From positions 1 to 64,000 of the forward strand of contig CAWIEI010000034.1 of the NCBI GenBank assembly GCA_963834965.1: a stretch of DNA of 64,000 nucleotides, given 5' to 3'. Each line of letters opens with the position of its first letter. Positions within the stretch are counted from its first letter, which is position 1. Source of the stretch: Fodinibacter sp963834965. GTDB lineage: Bacteria; Actinomycetota; Actinomycetes; Actinomycetales; Dermatophilaceae. The notes under the pieces were generated by a model that worked only from the letters and a program-made list of their open reading frames with translations, searched no databases and was not told the DNA's origin. This document shows, piece by piece, positions 27,673 to 37,039 of this stretch. The position numbers and the translations under genes were made by a program.

Positions 27673-28545
27673 ATGTGGACGCACTGGGACAGGTGCCGAC
27701 GGTCCTGGCGAGTGGACGGGTCGAGCGCGGCAGTGCCTGATCTGAGCCCGATCGACTCCTCCCGCCTGGCCTTCGTGGGCGGTCTGCACCGCAGCGGCAC
27801 CACCGTCCTGGCCCGGGCCCTGGCCGAGCACCCCGACGTCTCCGGCCTGACCGGGAGCCCTGCGAAAGAGGACGAGGGCCAGCACCTGCAGTCGGTCTAC
27901 CCGGCGGCGAACGTCCATGGTGGCGCTGGTCGCTTCGCCATGTCCGACGCATCCCACCTCACGGAGGACTCGTCCCTGGTCTCTTCCGGGAACGCGGAAC
28001 TGCTCCTTCAGTCGTGGGCCCCCTATTGGGACCTGGACCGTCGTGTGCTGCTCGAGAAGTCGCCCCCGAACCTGGTCATGACCCGTTTCCTCCAAGGACT
28101 CTTCCCCGACGCCACCTTCGTCGTCCTCATCCGGCACCCGATCGTCGTGGCCCTCTCGACCAAGAAGTGGGCTCGCCGAACCTCCCTTCTCCGGCTGGTG
28201 GAGCACAACCTGCATGCATACGATCTGTTCGCATCTGACCGTGCGTACCTCAGGCGCGCGGTCGTCGTCCGATACGAGGACCTGATCAGCGACCCCGACG
28301 TCGAGCTCGCCAGGGTCGGGACGACCATGGGCCTGTCTCTCCCGATGCCGACGGGGTCGATCTCGGGTGGACACAGCTCGCGGTACCTCGACATGTGGTC
28401 CGACCTGGCGCAGGGTTCCCCATGGCGCAGGCGGCAGCGTCGACAGATCGAGGAGCTCGCAGCCGAACCGCTGGCTCGATGGGGGTACCGGGTCGATGAC
28501 CTGACCCAGGTCGGGCCCTCGGCGGTACTGGACCGTCCCTCCTGA
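27673..28545 (+). CDS. Sulfotransferase-family protein 4
   Basis: A 290-residue protein from ATG 27673; GTG 27712 is an alternative. The phosphosulfate loop is FVGGLHRSGTTVLARAL (RSGTT at 40-44). FVVLIRHPIVVALSTKKW and VVVRYEDLISDPD are the later PAPS-side motifs. It lacks the Cys insert of the tandem array and resembles the Sulfotransfer_3/eukaryotic tyrosylprotein-type branch more closely. It is divergent from one secreted hydrolase and convergent with another, so it has its own promoter. TAGGCT at 27576-27581 is a possible -10. Confidence 0.78.
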   Translation: MWTHWDRCRRSWRVDGSSAAVPDLSPIDSSRLAFVGGLHRSGTTVLARALAEHPDVSGLTGSPAKEDEGQHLQSVYPAANVHGGAGRFAMSDASHLTEDSSLVSSGNAELLLQSWAPYWDLDRRVLLEKSPPNLVMTRFLQGLFPDATFVVLIRHPIVVALSTKKWARRTSLLRLVEHNLHAYDLFASDRAYLRRAVVVRYEDLISDPDVELARVGTTMGLSLPMPTGSISGGHSSRYLDMWSDLAQGSPWRRRQRRQIEELAAEPLARWGYRVDDLTQVGPSAVLDRPS

Positions 28546-28584
28546 GTAGTTCGGAGTCGATCGGTACCGCCCGACTCAGGAGGG
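28537..28584. terminator. Bidirectional terminator covering two convergent stop codons
   Basis: CCCTCCTGAGT (28537-28547) and ACTCAGGAGGG (28574-28584) form a perfect 11-bp stem with a 26-nt loop. The left arm contains the stop of the sulfotransferase and the right arm the stop of the minus-strand hydrolase gene. Confidence 0.7.
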
Positions 28585-29649
28585 GGCGCTGCCGCCGCCG
28601 TCGAGGCGGAGCATCTGGCCCGCCTTCTCGACACCCTTGGTGATCACCGGGTTGCGCTGGAAGCGGTAGTCGCACCCGTTGGGTCCCCCACCACCGCTGG
28701 CCCACAGACCCACCGCCTTCACGTTGGGGTACTTCTTGAGCGCTCCCGGGATGTCGGCGTACCACTGCGCGGTCTTCTGCGGGTTGTCCGGGTACTGGGC
28801 TGAGCCCGTCTCACTGATCATCATGGGCTTGGTCGCGTCGATCCCGACCGCGAGGCCGGCGCTGGTCACCCAGTCGTGGAAGACCCGCAGACCCTCTTCG
28901 AACGAGACGTACTTCGACACGTCGAGCTTCTTGGTCCGGCATCCCGACTGGTTGTAGATGTTCCACGAGATCCAGTCGACCATGTCGTTCCCCGGCCACA
29001 GTGCGGCCGTGCGGGACAGGTTCTGCTCGTTGCCCGTCATCACCCACACCCAGACGGCGTTGGTCGCGCCCGCTTTCTGGTAGAGCGCGTGGAGGTGGCG
29101 CCAGGCCGAGACGAACTCCTTGGCGGTGCCGCGTTGGCCGACCTTGTCCTTCTGGTTCGCCTCCTGCTCGAAGGTGACGAAGGTCCGCACCTTCAGCGAT
29201 GCCACTCCCTCCGCTTGTGCGCGCAGGGTGTCATCGTGGCTCCCGTTGGCGATGTCGGCGTACGGCACGTCGCCATTGCCGAAGTCCCTGGACGCGATCG
29301 CGAGGTGCAGGTAGGTCCCGCGAGCGACCAGCGCCTTCTCCTCCTCATCCGGGATGGTGCTGTTCACGTCGTGGTATCGGTAGACGAAGTCGAACGGACG
29401 ACCGACGGTCTTCTCGATGCCCTCGATCGCCGCCTTGGTGGGGGGCTGGGTGGACACGCCCCACAGCACCCCGCACGACGGGACGAGCATGGCGTCGACG
29501 GTGCAGCCCGGGCGAGCGGACTCGGTGACCGATGGTGACGGCGTGAACGAAGCGGAAGGTGGAGACTGCGAGGGCGCTGCGGTGCAGCCCGCCGCCAGCG
29601 TCGCGGCAAGAAGGATTGGGACTGCCCATCTGCGTCGCACGTTCTGCAA
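28576..29649 (-). CDS. Lipoprotein GH26-like protein
   Basis: A 357-residue protein with a lipoprotein signal (ILLAATLAAGC, lipobox Cys near 22) and a Ser/Pro/Thr linker. The following domain shares CTVDAMLVPSCGVLWGVS with the hydrolase at 26364 (CTVSANLVPSCGAWWGAS), showing common ancestry. The expected catalytic region reads FVTFEQEANQKD rather than HHEPEND; the second Glu is in MMISETGSAQYPD. TTG 29649 is chosen because GAGGGG lies 6 nt upstream; GTG 29640 is an alternative. It would act on or hold polysaccharide at the outer face of the membrane (inference). Confidence 0.72.
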   Translation of the reverse strand: MQNVRRRWAVPILLAATLAAGCTAAPSQSPPSASFTPSPSVTESARPGCTVDAMLVPSCGVLWGVSTQPPTKAAIEGIEKTVGRPFDFVYRYHDVNSTIPDEEEKALVARGTYLHLAIASRDFGNGDVPYADIANGSHDDTLRAQAEGVASLKVRTFVTFEQEANQKDKVGQRGTAKEFVSAWRHLHALYQKAGATNAVWVWVMTGNEQNLSRTAALWPGNDMVDWISWNIYNQSGCRTKKLDVSKYVSFEEGLRVFHDWVTSAGLAVGIDATKPMMISETGSAQYPDNPQKTAQWYADIPGALKKYPNVKAVGLWASGGGGPNGCDYRFQRNPVITKGVEKAGQMLRLDGGGSAPS

Positions 29650-29840
29650 ACCCGGCCCCTCGATCGTTCCGCCATGCGGCTCGATCTTCCCGTTTGAGCC
29701 ATCCGGACTCCAGTCTAGACGTACGCTCGTGCCGGCGAGGAACGCTTGGAGAGAGCGTCACCGGGACGACAGCCGTCATCCCGGTCCCGACCCCCGGGAC
29801 CGTCCGTGGGACGAACGCGATGCATGTAGGAGGCACACGA

Positions 29841-31787
29841 ATGGGGGGCGGCTCCGCAGATCCGGTGGTGCTTTACGTCGCCGGTTCGGGCCGTTCGGGA
29901 AGCACCCTGGTCGAACGGGCGATCGGTGCGGTGCCGGGCTTCACCAACGTCGGGGAGGCCCTCGACCTCTTCCGCCAGTCGCTGGTCAACGACGAGCGAT
30001 GCGGCTGTGGGCAGCCGCTCAGCAGGTGCAGCTTCTGGCAGGACGTGACCGACCAGGCCCCGGTCCTCACCGACCGGGATCGGGTCGCCCGGATGGCCGA
30101 CATCCAGCAGCGACTCATCCGTCAGCGGCACCTGCCGAGAGTGCTGCTCGCGCCAGAGGGGGGCTTTGGGGCGGAGCTGCGTGAGTATGCCGAGGGGTAC
30201 GCCGAAATCTACCGCGCGGTCACATCCGTCTCGGGGGCGAGCCGGGTGGTCGATGCAAGCAAGTGGCCGGTCCAGGGCCTGGTGCTGTGGGTCGGCGGAG
30301 TTGACGTGCGTATCGTCCACGTCGTGCGTGACCCCTGTGGCGTGGCCTACTCCCAGGGAAAGCAAGGGGTGCCCCGGCCCCACGGCCCGCAGGGCGCGAC
30401 CATGGACCGGCGCCCTGTTCTCAGTGCTGCGGTGCGCTGGAGCATGACCCAGGCGCAGATCGGTCTCCTCGGCCGGAAGGGGCTGCCCAGCAGCGTCATG
30501 CAGTACGCGCAGTTCGTCACCGATCCAGCGGAGGTCGTCCGACAGTGTCTCGACGAGTTGGGCCTGCCCGTCGCCCCGCGCGACCTCGGGCACCTCGGGC
30601 CCGGGCGCGCAGAGCTCCCGCAGAGCCACGGCATCTCGGGCAACCCGTCCCGCTTCCGCTCAGGCGAGGTGGTTCTGCGCAGCGACGAGCAGTGGCGCTC
30701 CGAGCTCAGCCCACGCCAGCAGCACCTGGTGCGTGCCCTGACGGGGATACAGTTCAGCCGGCTTGCCGGGCCCCGCCGCCCGACGACCACCACGCGACCG
30801 CCCGGGAGGGACATGTCCGCCCCCTTCGACCTCGATGCGACCCCATCGGCCCCGTCACCGGCGAGTGAGGAGTGGCCGGACGTGTCGGTGATCGTCCCCA
30901 CCAGGGGGCGACCCGCGCTCGTCAGGGACACCCTGCGAGGGATCGTGGCCCAGACCTACCCGGGAGTCCTGGATGTCGTCGTCGTCCACGACCAGGAGCC
31001 CGAGGACCCCGAGCTCGCCCACCTCGGGACCGAGCGCCGACCAATCCGGCTGGCCTCCAACGTCCACACACCCGGCCTCGCGGGGGCGCGCAACACCGGC
31101 CTCGACCTCACCTCCGGCCCGTTGGTGGCCAGCTGTGACGACGACGACGTGTGGCACCCGGACAAGCTCGCCCGGCAGGTGCGTCGACTGATGGCCGAGC
31201 CCGACCTGGCCGTGATCGGGTCCGGCATCCGGCTGATGATGCCCGACGACGCCGTGTCCGAGTGGCCCGCACGATCGGAGCGGATCAGCCGCGAGATCCT
31301 GTTGCGCAACCGGGTCAAGGAGCTCCACTCCTCCACGCTGGTGACGCGTCGCGAGGTCTTCGCCGCTGCCGGTCGTTACGACGAGACCCTTCCCCACGGG
31401 TACGGGGAGGACTACGACTGGGTCCTTCGGGCGGTCACCGTGGGAGAGGTCGGGTGTGTCATCGAGCCCTTGGCCGATATCAACAAGCGGGTTCAGTCCT
31501 GGTACACCGGACGGTCGACCAACACGCTCGAGGCGCTCCAGGTGTTTCTCGAACGACACCCGGAGATCACCACCTCCCGCCGTGGTCACGCCCGGGTGCT
31601 GGGCCAGATGGCCTTCGTCGAGTCGACGATGGGTCGTCGGCGCGACGCGCTCGGCCACGCCTGGCAGGGCTTGAAGGCGTGGCCGGCCACACCCCACGTG
31701 GCGCTGGCCTACGGACACATCATGACCGGAGTCGACCCGGCCACGCTCCTCAAGATTGCTCGCCGCTTCGGTCGCGGCCTGAGCTAG
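29841..31787 (+). CDS. Sulfotransferase-GT2 glycosyltransferase fusion
   Basis: 648 residues. The N-terminal domain (1-315) is a sulfotransferase of the tandem-array type: YVAGSGRSGSTLVERAI (RSGST 18-22), the Cys insert RCGCGQPLSRCSFWQDV and IVHVVRDPCGVAYSQGK. From Met325 a GT2 glycosyltransferase follows: VSVIVPTRGRPALVRDTLRG, GLAGARNTGLDL, ASCDDDDVWHPDKL (DxD type) and GYGEDYDWVLRAV. GGAGG 7 nt upstream fixes the ATG at 29841. The Met325 codon (30813) is itself preceded by GGGAGGG, so the glycosyltransferase may also be made separately. No one-base change near the junction would give a neat stop, so I accept the fusion as written. Confidence 0.78.
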   Translation: MGGGSADPVVLYVAGSGRSGSTLVERAIGAVPGFTNVGEALDLFRQSLVNDERCGCGQPLSRCSFWQDVTDQAPVLTDRDRVARMADIQQRLIRQRHLPRVLLAPEGGFGAELREYAEGYAEIYRAVTSVSGASRVVDASKWPVQGLVLWVGGVDVRIVHVVRDPCGVAYSQGKQGVPRPHGPQGATMDRRPVLSAAVRWSMTQAQIGLLGRKGLPSSVMQYAQFVTDPAEVVRQCLDELGLPVAPRDLGHLGPGRAELPQSHGISGNPSRFRSGEVVLRSDEQWRSELSPRQQHLVRALTGIQFSRLAGPRRPTTTTRPPGRDMSAPFDLDATPSAPSPASEEWPDVSVIVPTRGRPALVRDTLRGIVAQTYPGVLDVVVVHDQEPEDPELAHLGTERRPIRLASNVHTPGLAGARNTGLDLTSGPLVASCDDDDVWHPDKLARQVRRLMAEPDLAVIGSGIRLMMPDDAVSEWPARSERISREILLRNRVKELHSSTLVTRREVFAAAGRYDETLPHGYGEDYDWVLRAVTVGEVGCVIEPLADINKRVQSWYTGRSTNTLEALQVFLERHPEITTSRRGHARVLGQMAFVESTMGRRRDALGHAWQGLKAWPATPHVALAYGHIMTGVDPATLLKIARRFGRGLS

Positions 31788-31795
31788 GAGAACGC

Positions 31796-32647
31796 ATGAC
31801 ACTGCCCAACTTCCTCTACATCGGTCCGGACAAGGCTGGCTCCTCCTGGCTGCACGAGGCCCTGATCGTCCATCCGGAGGTCTACCTCTCGCCGGCCAAG
31901 GACCTCTACTTCTTCGATCGGTACTACGACCGCGGACTCACTTGGTACGAGAGCCAGTTCGAGGCGGCGACCACGCGACACCGTGTCGTCGGAGAGGTCT
32001 GCCAGGACTACCTCTCGAACCCTCTCAGCCCGGCGCGGATCGCGGCAGACCTCCCGGAGGCACGGCTGATGCTGACGGTGCGTGACCCGGTGGCGCGCGC
32101 CTTCTCGTCGTACCTGTACATGCGCAAGCACGGCCTCGGGCCGGCCACCTTCGCGGAAGCGCTCCGTTCGAAGCCTGAGCTCATCGAGCACGGCCGTTAC
32201 GGTGTTCAGCTGCGCCGCTACCGCGAGCACTTCGACCTGGACCGTATCCACGTGGCGGTGTTCGACGACCTGGGGGCCGACCCCCAGCTGTTCCTCGACG
32301 AGGTGACCCGGTTTCTGCGGATCTCCCGCCTCGAGCTCACGCCCGAGCTCGCCGGGGTGCGCCTGGCTGCCGGCCGCGCACGCATCGTGCCGTTGGCCCG
32401 CGCGGTGAGAATGGCCGCCGACGTCGTGCGGCAGCTCGACGGCGCCAACCTCGTGGCCAAGGTCAAGCGCTCGGTGCTCGTTCAGCGTCTTCTCTACCAA
32501 CCGCTGGGGGACGACAAGCCGACGGTCTCACCGGCGGACGCGGCGTACATCCGTGATGCGCTGGGTGAGGATCTCGCCGTGCTCGAAGCGGACCTGGGCC
32601 TCGACCTGCGAGAGAAGTGGGGGTGGTCGGATGTCACGGCAGGGTGA
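31796..32647 (+). CDS. Sulfotransferase-family protein 6
   Basis: A 283-residue protein of the Sulfotransfer_1 type: FLYIGPDKAGSSWLHEAL (phosphosulfate loop near 13-19), LMLTVRDPVARAFSSYLYM (3'-phosphate Arg/Ser) and the YGVQLRRYREHFDLDRIHV segment seen in bacterial and heparan-type sulfotransferases. TAGGAG overlaps the preceding stop and provides the ribosome-binding site for ATG 31796. The gene overlaps the next by 17 bp. It is more distant from the Cys-insert array. Confidence 0.82.
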   Translation: MTLPNFLYIGPDKAGSSWLHEALIVHPEVYLSPAKDLYFFDRYYDRGLTWYESQFEAATTRHRVVGEVCQDYLSNPLSPARIAADLPEARLMLTVRDPVARAFSSYLYMRKHGLGPATFAEALRSKPELIEHGRYGVQLRRYREHFDLDRIHVAVFDDLGADPQLFLDEVTRFLRISRLELTPELAGVRLAAGRARIVPLARAVRMAADVVRQLDGANLVAKVKRSVLVQRLLYQPLGDDKPTVSPADAAYIRDALGEDLAVLEADLGLDLREKWGWSDVTAG

Positions 32648-33539
32648 GCACGTGGGGGCTGCCCGGGCGCCAGTGCGCACCAAGGCCCCTGCCGTGGTGC
32701 GGGTCACGGGGCGCCGAGTTGGACTGGCGGTCGGCGAGTTGACCGCCGGGCTGCGTTGCAGACCCGACTTCGTGCTGGCAGGTGCGCAGCGTGCGGGGAC
32801 CACATCATTGTTCCGGGCACTCATGCAGCACCCGCAGGTGCTGCGTCCGAGCCTGCACAAGGGCGTCAACTACTTCGACGTCAACTACGCCAAAGGCCCA
32901 CGCTGGTACTCAGCGCACTTTCCGCTGCGGATGACCGCACGGCTGCGCACGGCCCGAGTCGGCGCTCCGTGCGTGTTCGAGGCCAGCGGCTACTACCTCT
33001 ACCACCCACTCGCGGTGGAGCGCCTCGCGGCGGAGGTGCCTGAGATCAAGGTCGTCGTCATGCTGCGCGACCCGGTGGAGCGGGCATTCTCGGCGTACAA
33101 GCACGAGCTTGCCCGAGGTTTCGAAGACGAGAGCTTCGAGCGCGCGATCGAGCTGGAGCCGGAAAGGCTCGCCGGTGAAGAGGACCGCATGAGGGCCGAC
33201 ACGGCATACACGAGCTTTGCCCATCGGCATCAGTCCTATCTCCACAGGGGCCATTACGCCGACCAGATAGAGCGTCTCCTTCGTCATGTCCCCCGTGAGC
33301 GTGTCCACTTGATCGAGAGCGAGCGCTTCTTCACCGAGCCCGCTGCGGTGTTCGGCGGCCTCACCGACTTCCTGGGACTAGCAGCCCACACCCCTCGACA
33401 CTTCGACCGGTACAACGCACGCCCGGGCGCCATGGACCCCGCCACCCGAGCGCGGCTGCGCGGGCACTTCCGTCCGCACGACGTGCGGCTCGTCCCCCTG
33501 CTGGGTGGGGTTCCGGGATGGGTGCGCGATGCGGGTTGA
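32631..33539 (+). CDS. Sulfotransferase-family protein 7
   Basis: A 302-residue protein of the heparan/NodH-like group. It shows DFVLAGAQRAGTTSLFRAL (QRAGTTS at 53-59), KGVNYFDVNYAKGPRWYSAH, VVVMLRDPVERAFSAYKHEL and the HRGHYADQIERLLRHVPRER segment typical of oligosaccharide sulfotransferases. A basic N-terminal extension of about 45 residues precedes the domain. ATG 32631 overlaps the upstream gene, and its stop overlaps the following lipoprotein gene by 11 bp. Confidence 0.82.
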   Translation: MSRQGEHVGAARAPVRTKAPAVVRVTGRRVGLAVGELTAGLRCRPDFVLAGAQRAGTTSLFRALMQHPQVLRPSLHKGVNYFDVNYAKGPRWYSAHFPLRMTARLRTARVGAPCVFEASGYYLYHPLAVERLAAEVPEIKVVVMLRDPVERAFSAYKHELARGFEDESFERAIELEPERLAGEEDRMRADTAYTSFAHRHQSYLHRGHYADQIERLLRHVPRERVHLIESERFFTEPAAVFGGLTDFLGLAAHTPRHFDRYNARPGAMDPATRARLRGHFRPHDVRLVPLLGGVPGWVRDAG

Positions 33540-34131
33540 CGGTCTTCGCCTGACGGCGATCGGGTGCGCGTTGGTGACCACGGTCGCCCTGACCGCCTGC
33601 GGTGCCGATCCTGGCCCTCCGGCGGGTGGCAGCACAGCCCCCTCCGCCTCCGCCTCCGCCTCCGCCTCGGCCTCCGGATCGCCGAGCCTATCGGCGACCC
33701 CCACGGCGAACCCGACGGCCTCGTCGAGCAAGACACAGGAGGCCGTGGTCGCTCAGCTCCCGGGGCCGGCCGACGGGAGCTGCGTCATCGCGGACGGCCG
33801 AAACGTCCGCTCCGGGGGGATCGGCGCCGGGGACTTCGCACTCGCCCGGCGTGTGTACAAGGCCGGCGGTACCGGCTCGGACCCGGCCACTGTCACCCTC
33901 CACGTTATCCCGAGCCATCCAGGGTCGATGCCCGGGGTGAAGATGACGATGACCCGCCTTCGCAGGCCGGTGTTCACCTACGACCACACCTCCACCACCA
34001 CGGGAACGGAGTCCGGGGTGCGCTTCTACGAGCTGGTGTTCAGCGTCCACCAGCCCGGATCGTGGCGCCTGAAGATCACCGCCGGCCAGGACGCCGGCTG
34101 CTTCGACGTCGCCTTCAACCGGATCAGCTAG
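33529..34131 (+). CDS. Lipoprotein of unknown function with Ser-Ala repeat linker
   Basis: A 200-residue secreted lipoprotein: AIGCALVTTVALTACG gives a lipobox Cys near residue 23. A low-complexity Ser/Ala linker, encoded by a TCCGCC hexamer repeated four times plus TCGGCC (33643-33672), leads to a domain of about 130 residues with FDVAFNRIS at the end. I do not recognise the family. It is the last gene of the sulfotransferase operon. Its TAG stop is the target of two insertion sequences, but the coding sequence is intact because both insertions preserve the stop. Confidence 0.7.
   Translation: MRVDGLRLTAIGCALVTTVALTACGADPGPPAGGSTAPSASASASASASGSPSLSATPTANPTASSSKTQEAVVAQLPGPADGSCVIADGRNVRSGGIGAGDFALARRVYKAGGTGSDPATVTLHVIPSHPGSMPGVKMTMTRLRRPVFTYDHTSTTTGTESGVRFYELVFSVHQPGSWRLKITAGQDAGCFDVAFNRIS
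33643..33672 (+). repeat. Hexanucleotide microsatellite in lipoprotein linker
   Basis: Four TCCGCC units followed by one TCGGCC encode Ser-Ala repeats. Slippage would change linker length without breaking frame. Confidence 0.7.
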
Positions 34132-35886
34132 GAGCGTGGGTCAGTATCACGCCAGCGGGTCTGTGACCCAGGGCAGGTGTGGTCCTGGGAGCGATCGGGC
34201 TGGGATCTGCCGGCTTTGGTCGGTTGGGCGGCTGAGCGGGTGATCCCGCCGGCTGGAGCCCTCAGGGGCCGTGGGGGGCGAATCAGGGCCGTTGACGGGC
34301 AGATTCGTCGCCCGAAAGTCCGGGTCAGGGTGTCCCGAGGCCGGTCAGGCCGGCGACGCCGACGTGGCCGTGCAGTTTGCGTAGGTTGTGGCAGGCAGCG
34401 AGCAGCAGCCATTCACCGCGGGCGCCGTCGAGCCCGCGTAGCAGCAGCTGTTTCGCGTTCTGCAGGGTGGCCATCTGCCCGAACACCGGCTCGACGATGA
34501 CCTTGCGTCGCGCGTAGGCGGCCCGGCCCTTCCTGGTGGTCAGCTTGCGGGCCATCCGCTCGCGCGGCGTGGCGTCCTTGCGGATCCGGCCTCGCGGGGA
34601 AGCCGGCAGCGGCGCGTCGTGCTTGGACCGGCCGGTGGCGATGAAGAACTCGGTCCCACTCGCCGCGCTGACCGTGGCGGCCTGCGCCAGGTTGTCGGCC
34701 GAGCAGTACCCGGCATCGGCGAGCACCTCACCGGGGGCGGTGCCGGTGTTCACGGTGGTTTGTTCGGTCATCGGGATCAGGTTGCCCACGTCCGCGGCGC
34801 AGTCGGTCACCTCGGCCGCGACGATCACCTGATGACGGTCATCGACGACCGCCTGGGCGTTGAAACACTGGTGGAACGACCCGTCGGAGGTCTTCATGAT
34901 CCGCGACTGCGGGTCGGTGAAGTTGCGCTGCGCCTTCGGTTTCGGCACCGCCGCCGCGGCCGCGTCGGCCACCGACTGCGCGGTGGTGTCCTCGTCCTCA
35001 CCCCGCGCGGCGGCCTTGTCCCGGGCCGCCTGCTCGGCGCGCTCTCGAGCCTCGTCCTCCAGGGCCTGCTTCGCTTCCCGGATCTTGGCCAGCCGCGACT
35101 CGCGGCGCCGCAGCTCCTGCGGCAGCTCGTCCCCACGCGAGTCCTTGCCGAACCGGGCATCCTCGCTGTTGTCGATCGCCTCGGCCTGCGCCAGCAGCTG
35201 CGACACCTCGTCGGCCAGGATCTTCTCCTTCTCGCTCATCCGCGCGTAGCTCATCGCCTTACGCCGCGAGGCGTTCGCGCGCAGCTTCGTCCCATCCAGG
35301 GCGACCCGGCCCAGCGTGACCATCCCCGCGGCCTGGCACAACGCCAACGCCTGGGTGAACAGGTGCCCCAACGCGGACAGGTGCCGCTTGCGGAACCGCG
35401 CGATCGACCGGAAGTCCGGGCCCTGCCCGGCCGCGAGCCACCGGAACGCGACCACGTCCTGACACGCCGCCTCCAACTGGCGCGAGGAGCGCACCCCGGT
35501 GGTGTAGCCGTACAGCAGGATCCGCACCATCAACCGCGGATCGTACGGCGGGGCGCCCTTCGCGTTCCGGTACGAGGCGTGGATCCGGGACAGGTCCAGG
35601 TGCTCATCGACCAGATCGGCGACGAACCGGGCCAGGTGCTCGGCCGGCAGCCAGTCATCCAGCGACGGCGGCAACAACAAGTCCTGGCCCGGCGCGAACG
35701 CCCGGAACGTCTTACTCACCGGCACACCCACGGCCGGCTCCGCCGGCAACAAGCCCCGCCCAGCCGACTCACCGCTCAGCTCGAACAACACCCGCGCGTC
35801 ATCATCATCAGGCACACCAGATTCTCCCCCGAACGCCCACCTCAGCAGCGGAGCCCGGCTGGCGTGTTACTGACCCACGCTCCTAG
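34128..35886. mobile_element. IS1182-family insertion sequence with CTAG flanks
   Basis: The element spans 34132-35882 (1,751 bp). Its 25-bp terminal inverted repeats, 34132-34156 and 35858-35882, differ at a single position. CTAG occurs directly outside both ends (34128-34131 and 35883-35886), consistent with a 4-bp target duplication. The left CTAG contains the stop codon of the lipoprotein gene; the right CTAG contains one TA of the adjacent IS630 element. One intact transposase gene is carried on the minus strand. Confidence 0.88.
34325..35815 (-). CDS. IS1182-family transposase
   Basis: A 496-residue DDE transposase. The N-terminal DUF772-type domain (YDPRLMVRILLYGYTTGVRS, DFRSIARFRKRHL) is followed by VALDGTKLRANAS, an Ala/Glu-rich coiled-coil-like insert (about 230-290), EVLADAGYCSADN and the C-terminal KVIVEPVFGQMATLQNAKQL with the catalytic Glu. 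The frame is intact and full length, so the element could be active. ATG 35815 lies 43 nt inside the right inverted repeat. Confidence 0.92.
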   Translation of the reverse strand: MPDDDDARVLFELSGESAGRGLLPAEPAVGVPVSKTFRAFAPGQDLLLPPSLDDWLPAEHLARFVADLVDEHLDLSRIHASYRNAKGAPPYDPRLMVRILLYGYTTGVRSSRQLEAACQDVVAFRWLAAGQGPDFRSIARFRKRHLSALGHLFTQALALCQAAGMVTLGRVALDGTKLRANASRRKAMSYARMSEKEKILADEVSQLLAQAEAIDNSEDARFGKDSRGDELPQELRRRESRLAKIREAKQALEDEARERAEQAARDKAAARGEDEDTTAQSVADAAAAAVPKPKAQRNFTDPQSRIMKTSDGSFHQCFNAQAVVDDRHQVIVAAEVTDCAADVGNLIPMTEQTTVNTGTAPGEVLADAGYCSADNLAQAATVSAASGTEFFIATGRSKHDAPLPASPRGRIRKDATPRERMARKLTTRKGRAAYARRKVIVEPVFGQMATLQNAKQLLLRGLDGARGEWLLLAACHNLRKLHGHVGVAGLTGLGTP

Positions 35887-35913
35887 TGGTCATGGCCGTG
35901 AGTTCGTCGGGGG

Positions 35914-37039
35914 TCATGCGGCGTGGGCGCCGAGTCGGTGGATGAAGGCGTTGAGGTCGTCTCGGGTGTAGGTCCAGTCGAACGGGGTCGCGGCGGCGTT
36001 GTACCGGTCTTGGAAGGCCAGACCCGTTGTCGAGGTGGTCCAGGTCGCGGAAGTCGTTGGGACTGATGGCTTTGCGTTGCAGGATGGAGAAGTAGATCTC
36101 GACCTGGTTCAGCCAGGACGCGTGGACCGGCAGGTGGACCAGGGTCGCGGTGGGCCAGGCTGAGGTCATCCGGTCGATCGAGGCTTGCCCGTTGTGGGAG
36201 GAGCCGTTGTCCACGACCCAGAACACCCGCCGGGCCGTGGCGTAGGGCTCGGTGGTCATCACCTGGGCGACGAGGTCCTCAAATGGTGCGATGCCGGTCT
36301 TCGGGGCGATCTGGCCCATCACGTGGGCGCGGTGGACGTCGTAGGCGGCGAAGTAGGCCAGGGTGCCGCTGCGGGTGTACTCGAACTCCACCCGGCGGGT
36401 GCGCCCGGGCCCTGGCGGTCAGGCCGCGGTGACGGCGGCGCAGCGCCTGGAGCTGGGACTTCTCGTCGGCGCTGATCACGTATTCGTCCTCGCCGAGTCG
36501 CGACCCCGCCAGCGCCGGGCGTACAGGTCCAGCACCCGGGCGGCCTTGACCCTGAAGTGCGGGTCGCGGGGGAAGATCCAGGACCGGTGCTGCCACGGCT
36601 TGATCGCGTCGGCGGCCAGCCAGCGCCGTACCGTCGCCGGTGAGATCGCCTCGACCAGGCCACGCGCCCTGGCCTCGGCGGCCAGCTCCGAGCTGGACCA
36701 CCGCGACAGCGGCACCTGGTCTCGGCGGAGGGTGCACGCCAACGCCTTGACCTGCGCGACCTGCACCGGGGTGAACCGGCGCGGCCGCCCGGACCGGGGC
36801 CGGTCATCCAACCCCGGCAGGCGTTCGGTCGCGAACCGTCTGCGCCACTTGCGCACCGTGTCCACCCTGATGCCCAGCTCGGCGGCGACCACCGCGTTGG
36901 CGCGACCCTGCGCGGCCGCCAGCACGATCCGAGCCCGAACCACGTCCCGGTGCTGGCCGCAGGCGGCCCGAGCACGCGCGGTGAGCACGGCCTCCTCAAC
37001 GGCGGTCAACACGATCACGAACGGACTGCACATGCTCAT
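35914..37039 (-). pseudogene. IS630-family transposase, three frameshifts
   Basis: The N-terminal helix-turn-helix part is intact (DVVRARIVLAAAQGRANAVV, then TVRKWRRRFATERLPGLDD). The DDE domain is split over frames: ADEKSQLQALRRRH (first Asp), EFEYTRSGTLAYFAAYDVHR to VVDNGSSHNGQ (second Asp) to NQVEIYFSILQRK (Glu), then LAFQDRYNAAATPFDW. Frame changes fall near 36497, 36425 and 36020. All catalytic residues survive in some frame, so single-base errors or recent inactivation both fit. As written it is non-functional. The stop (35914-35916) overlaps the left inverted repeat. Confidence 0.82.
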
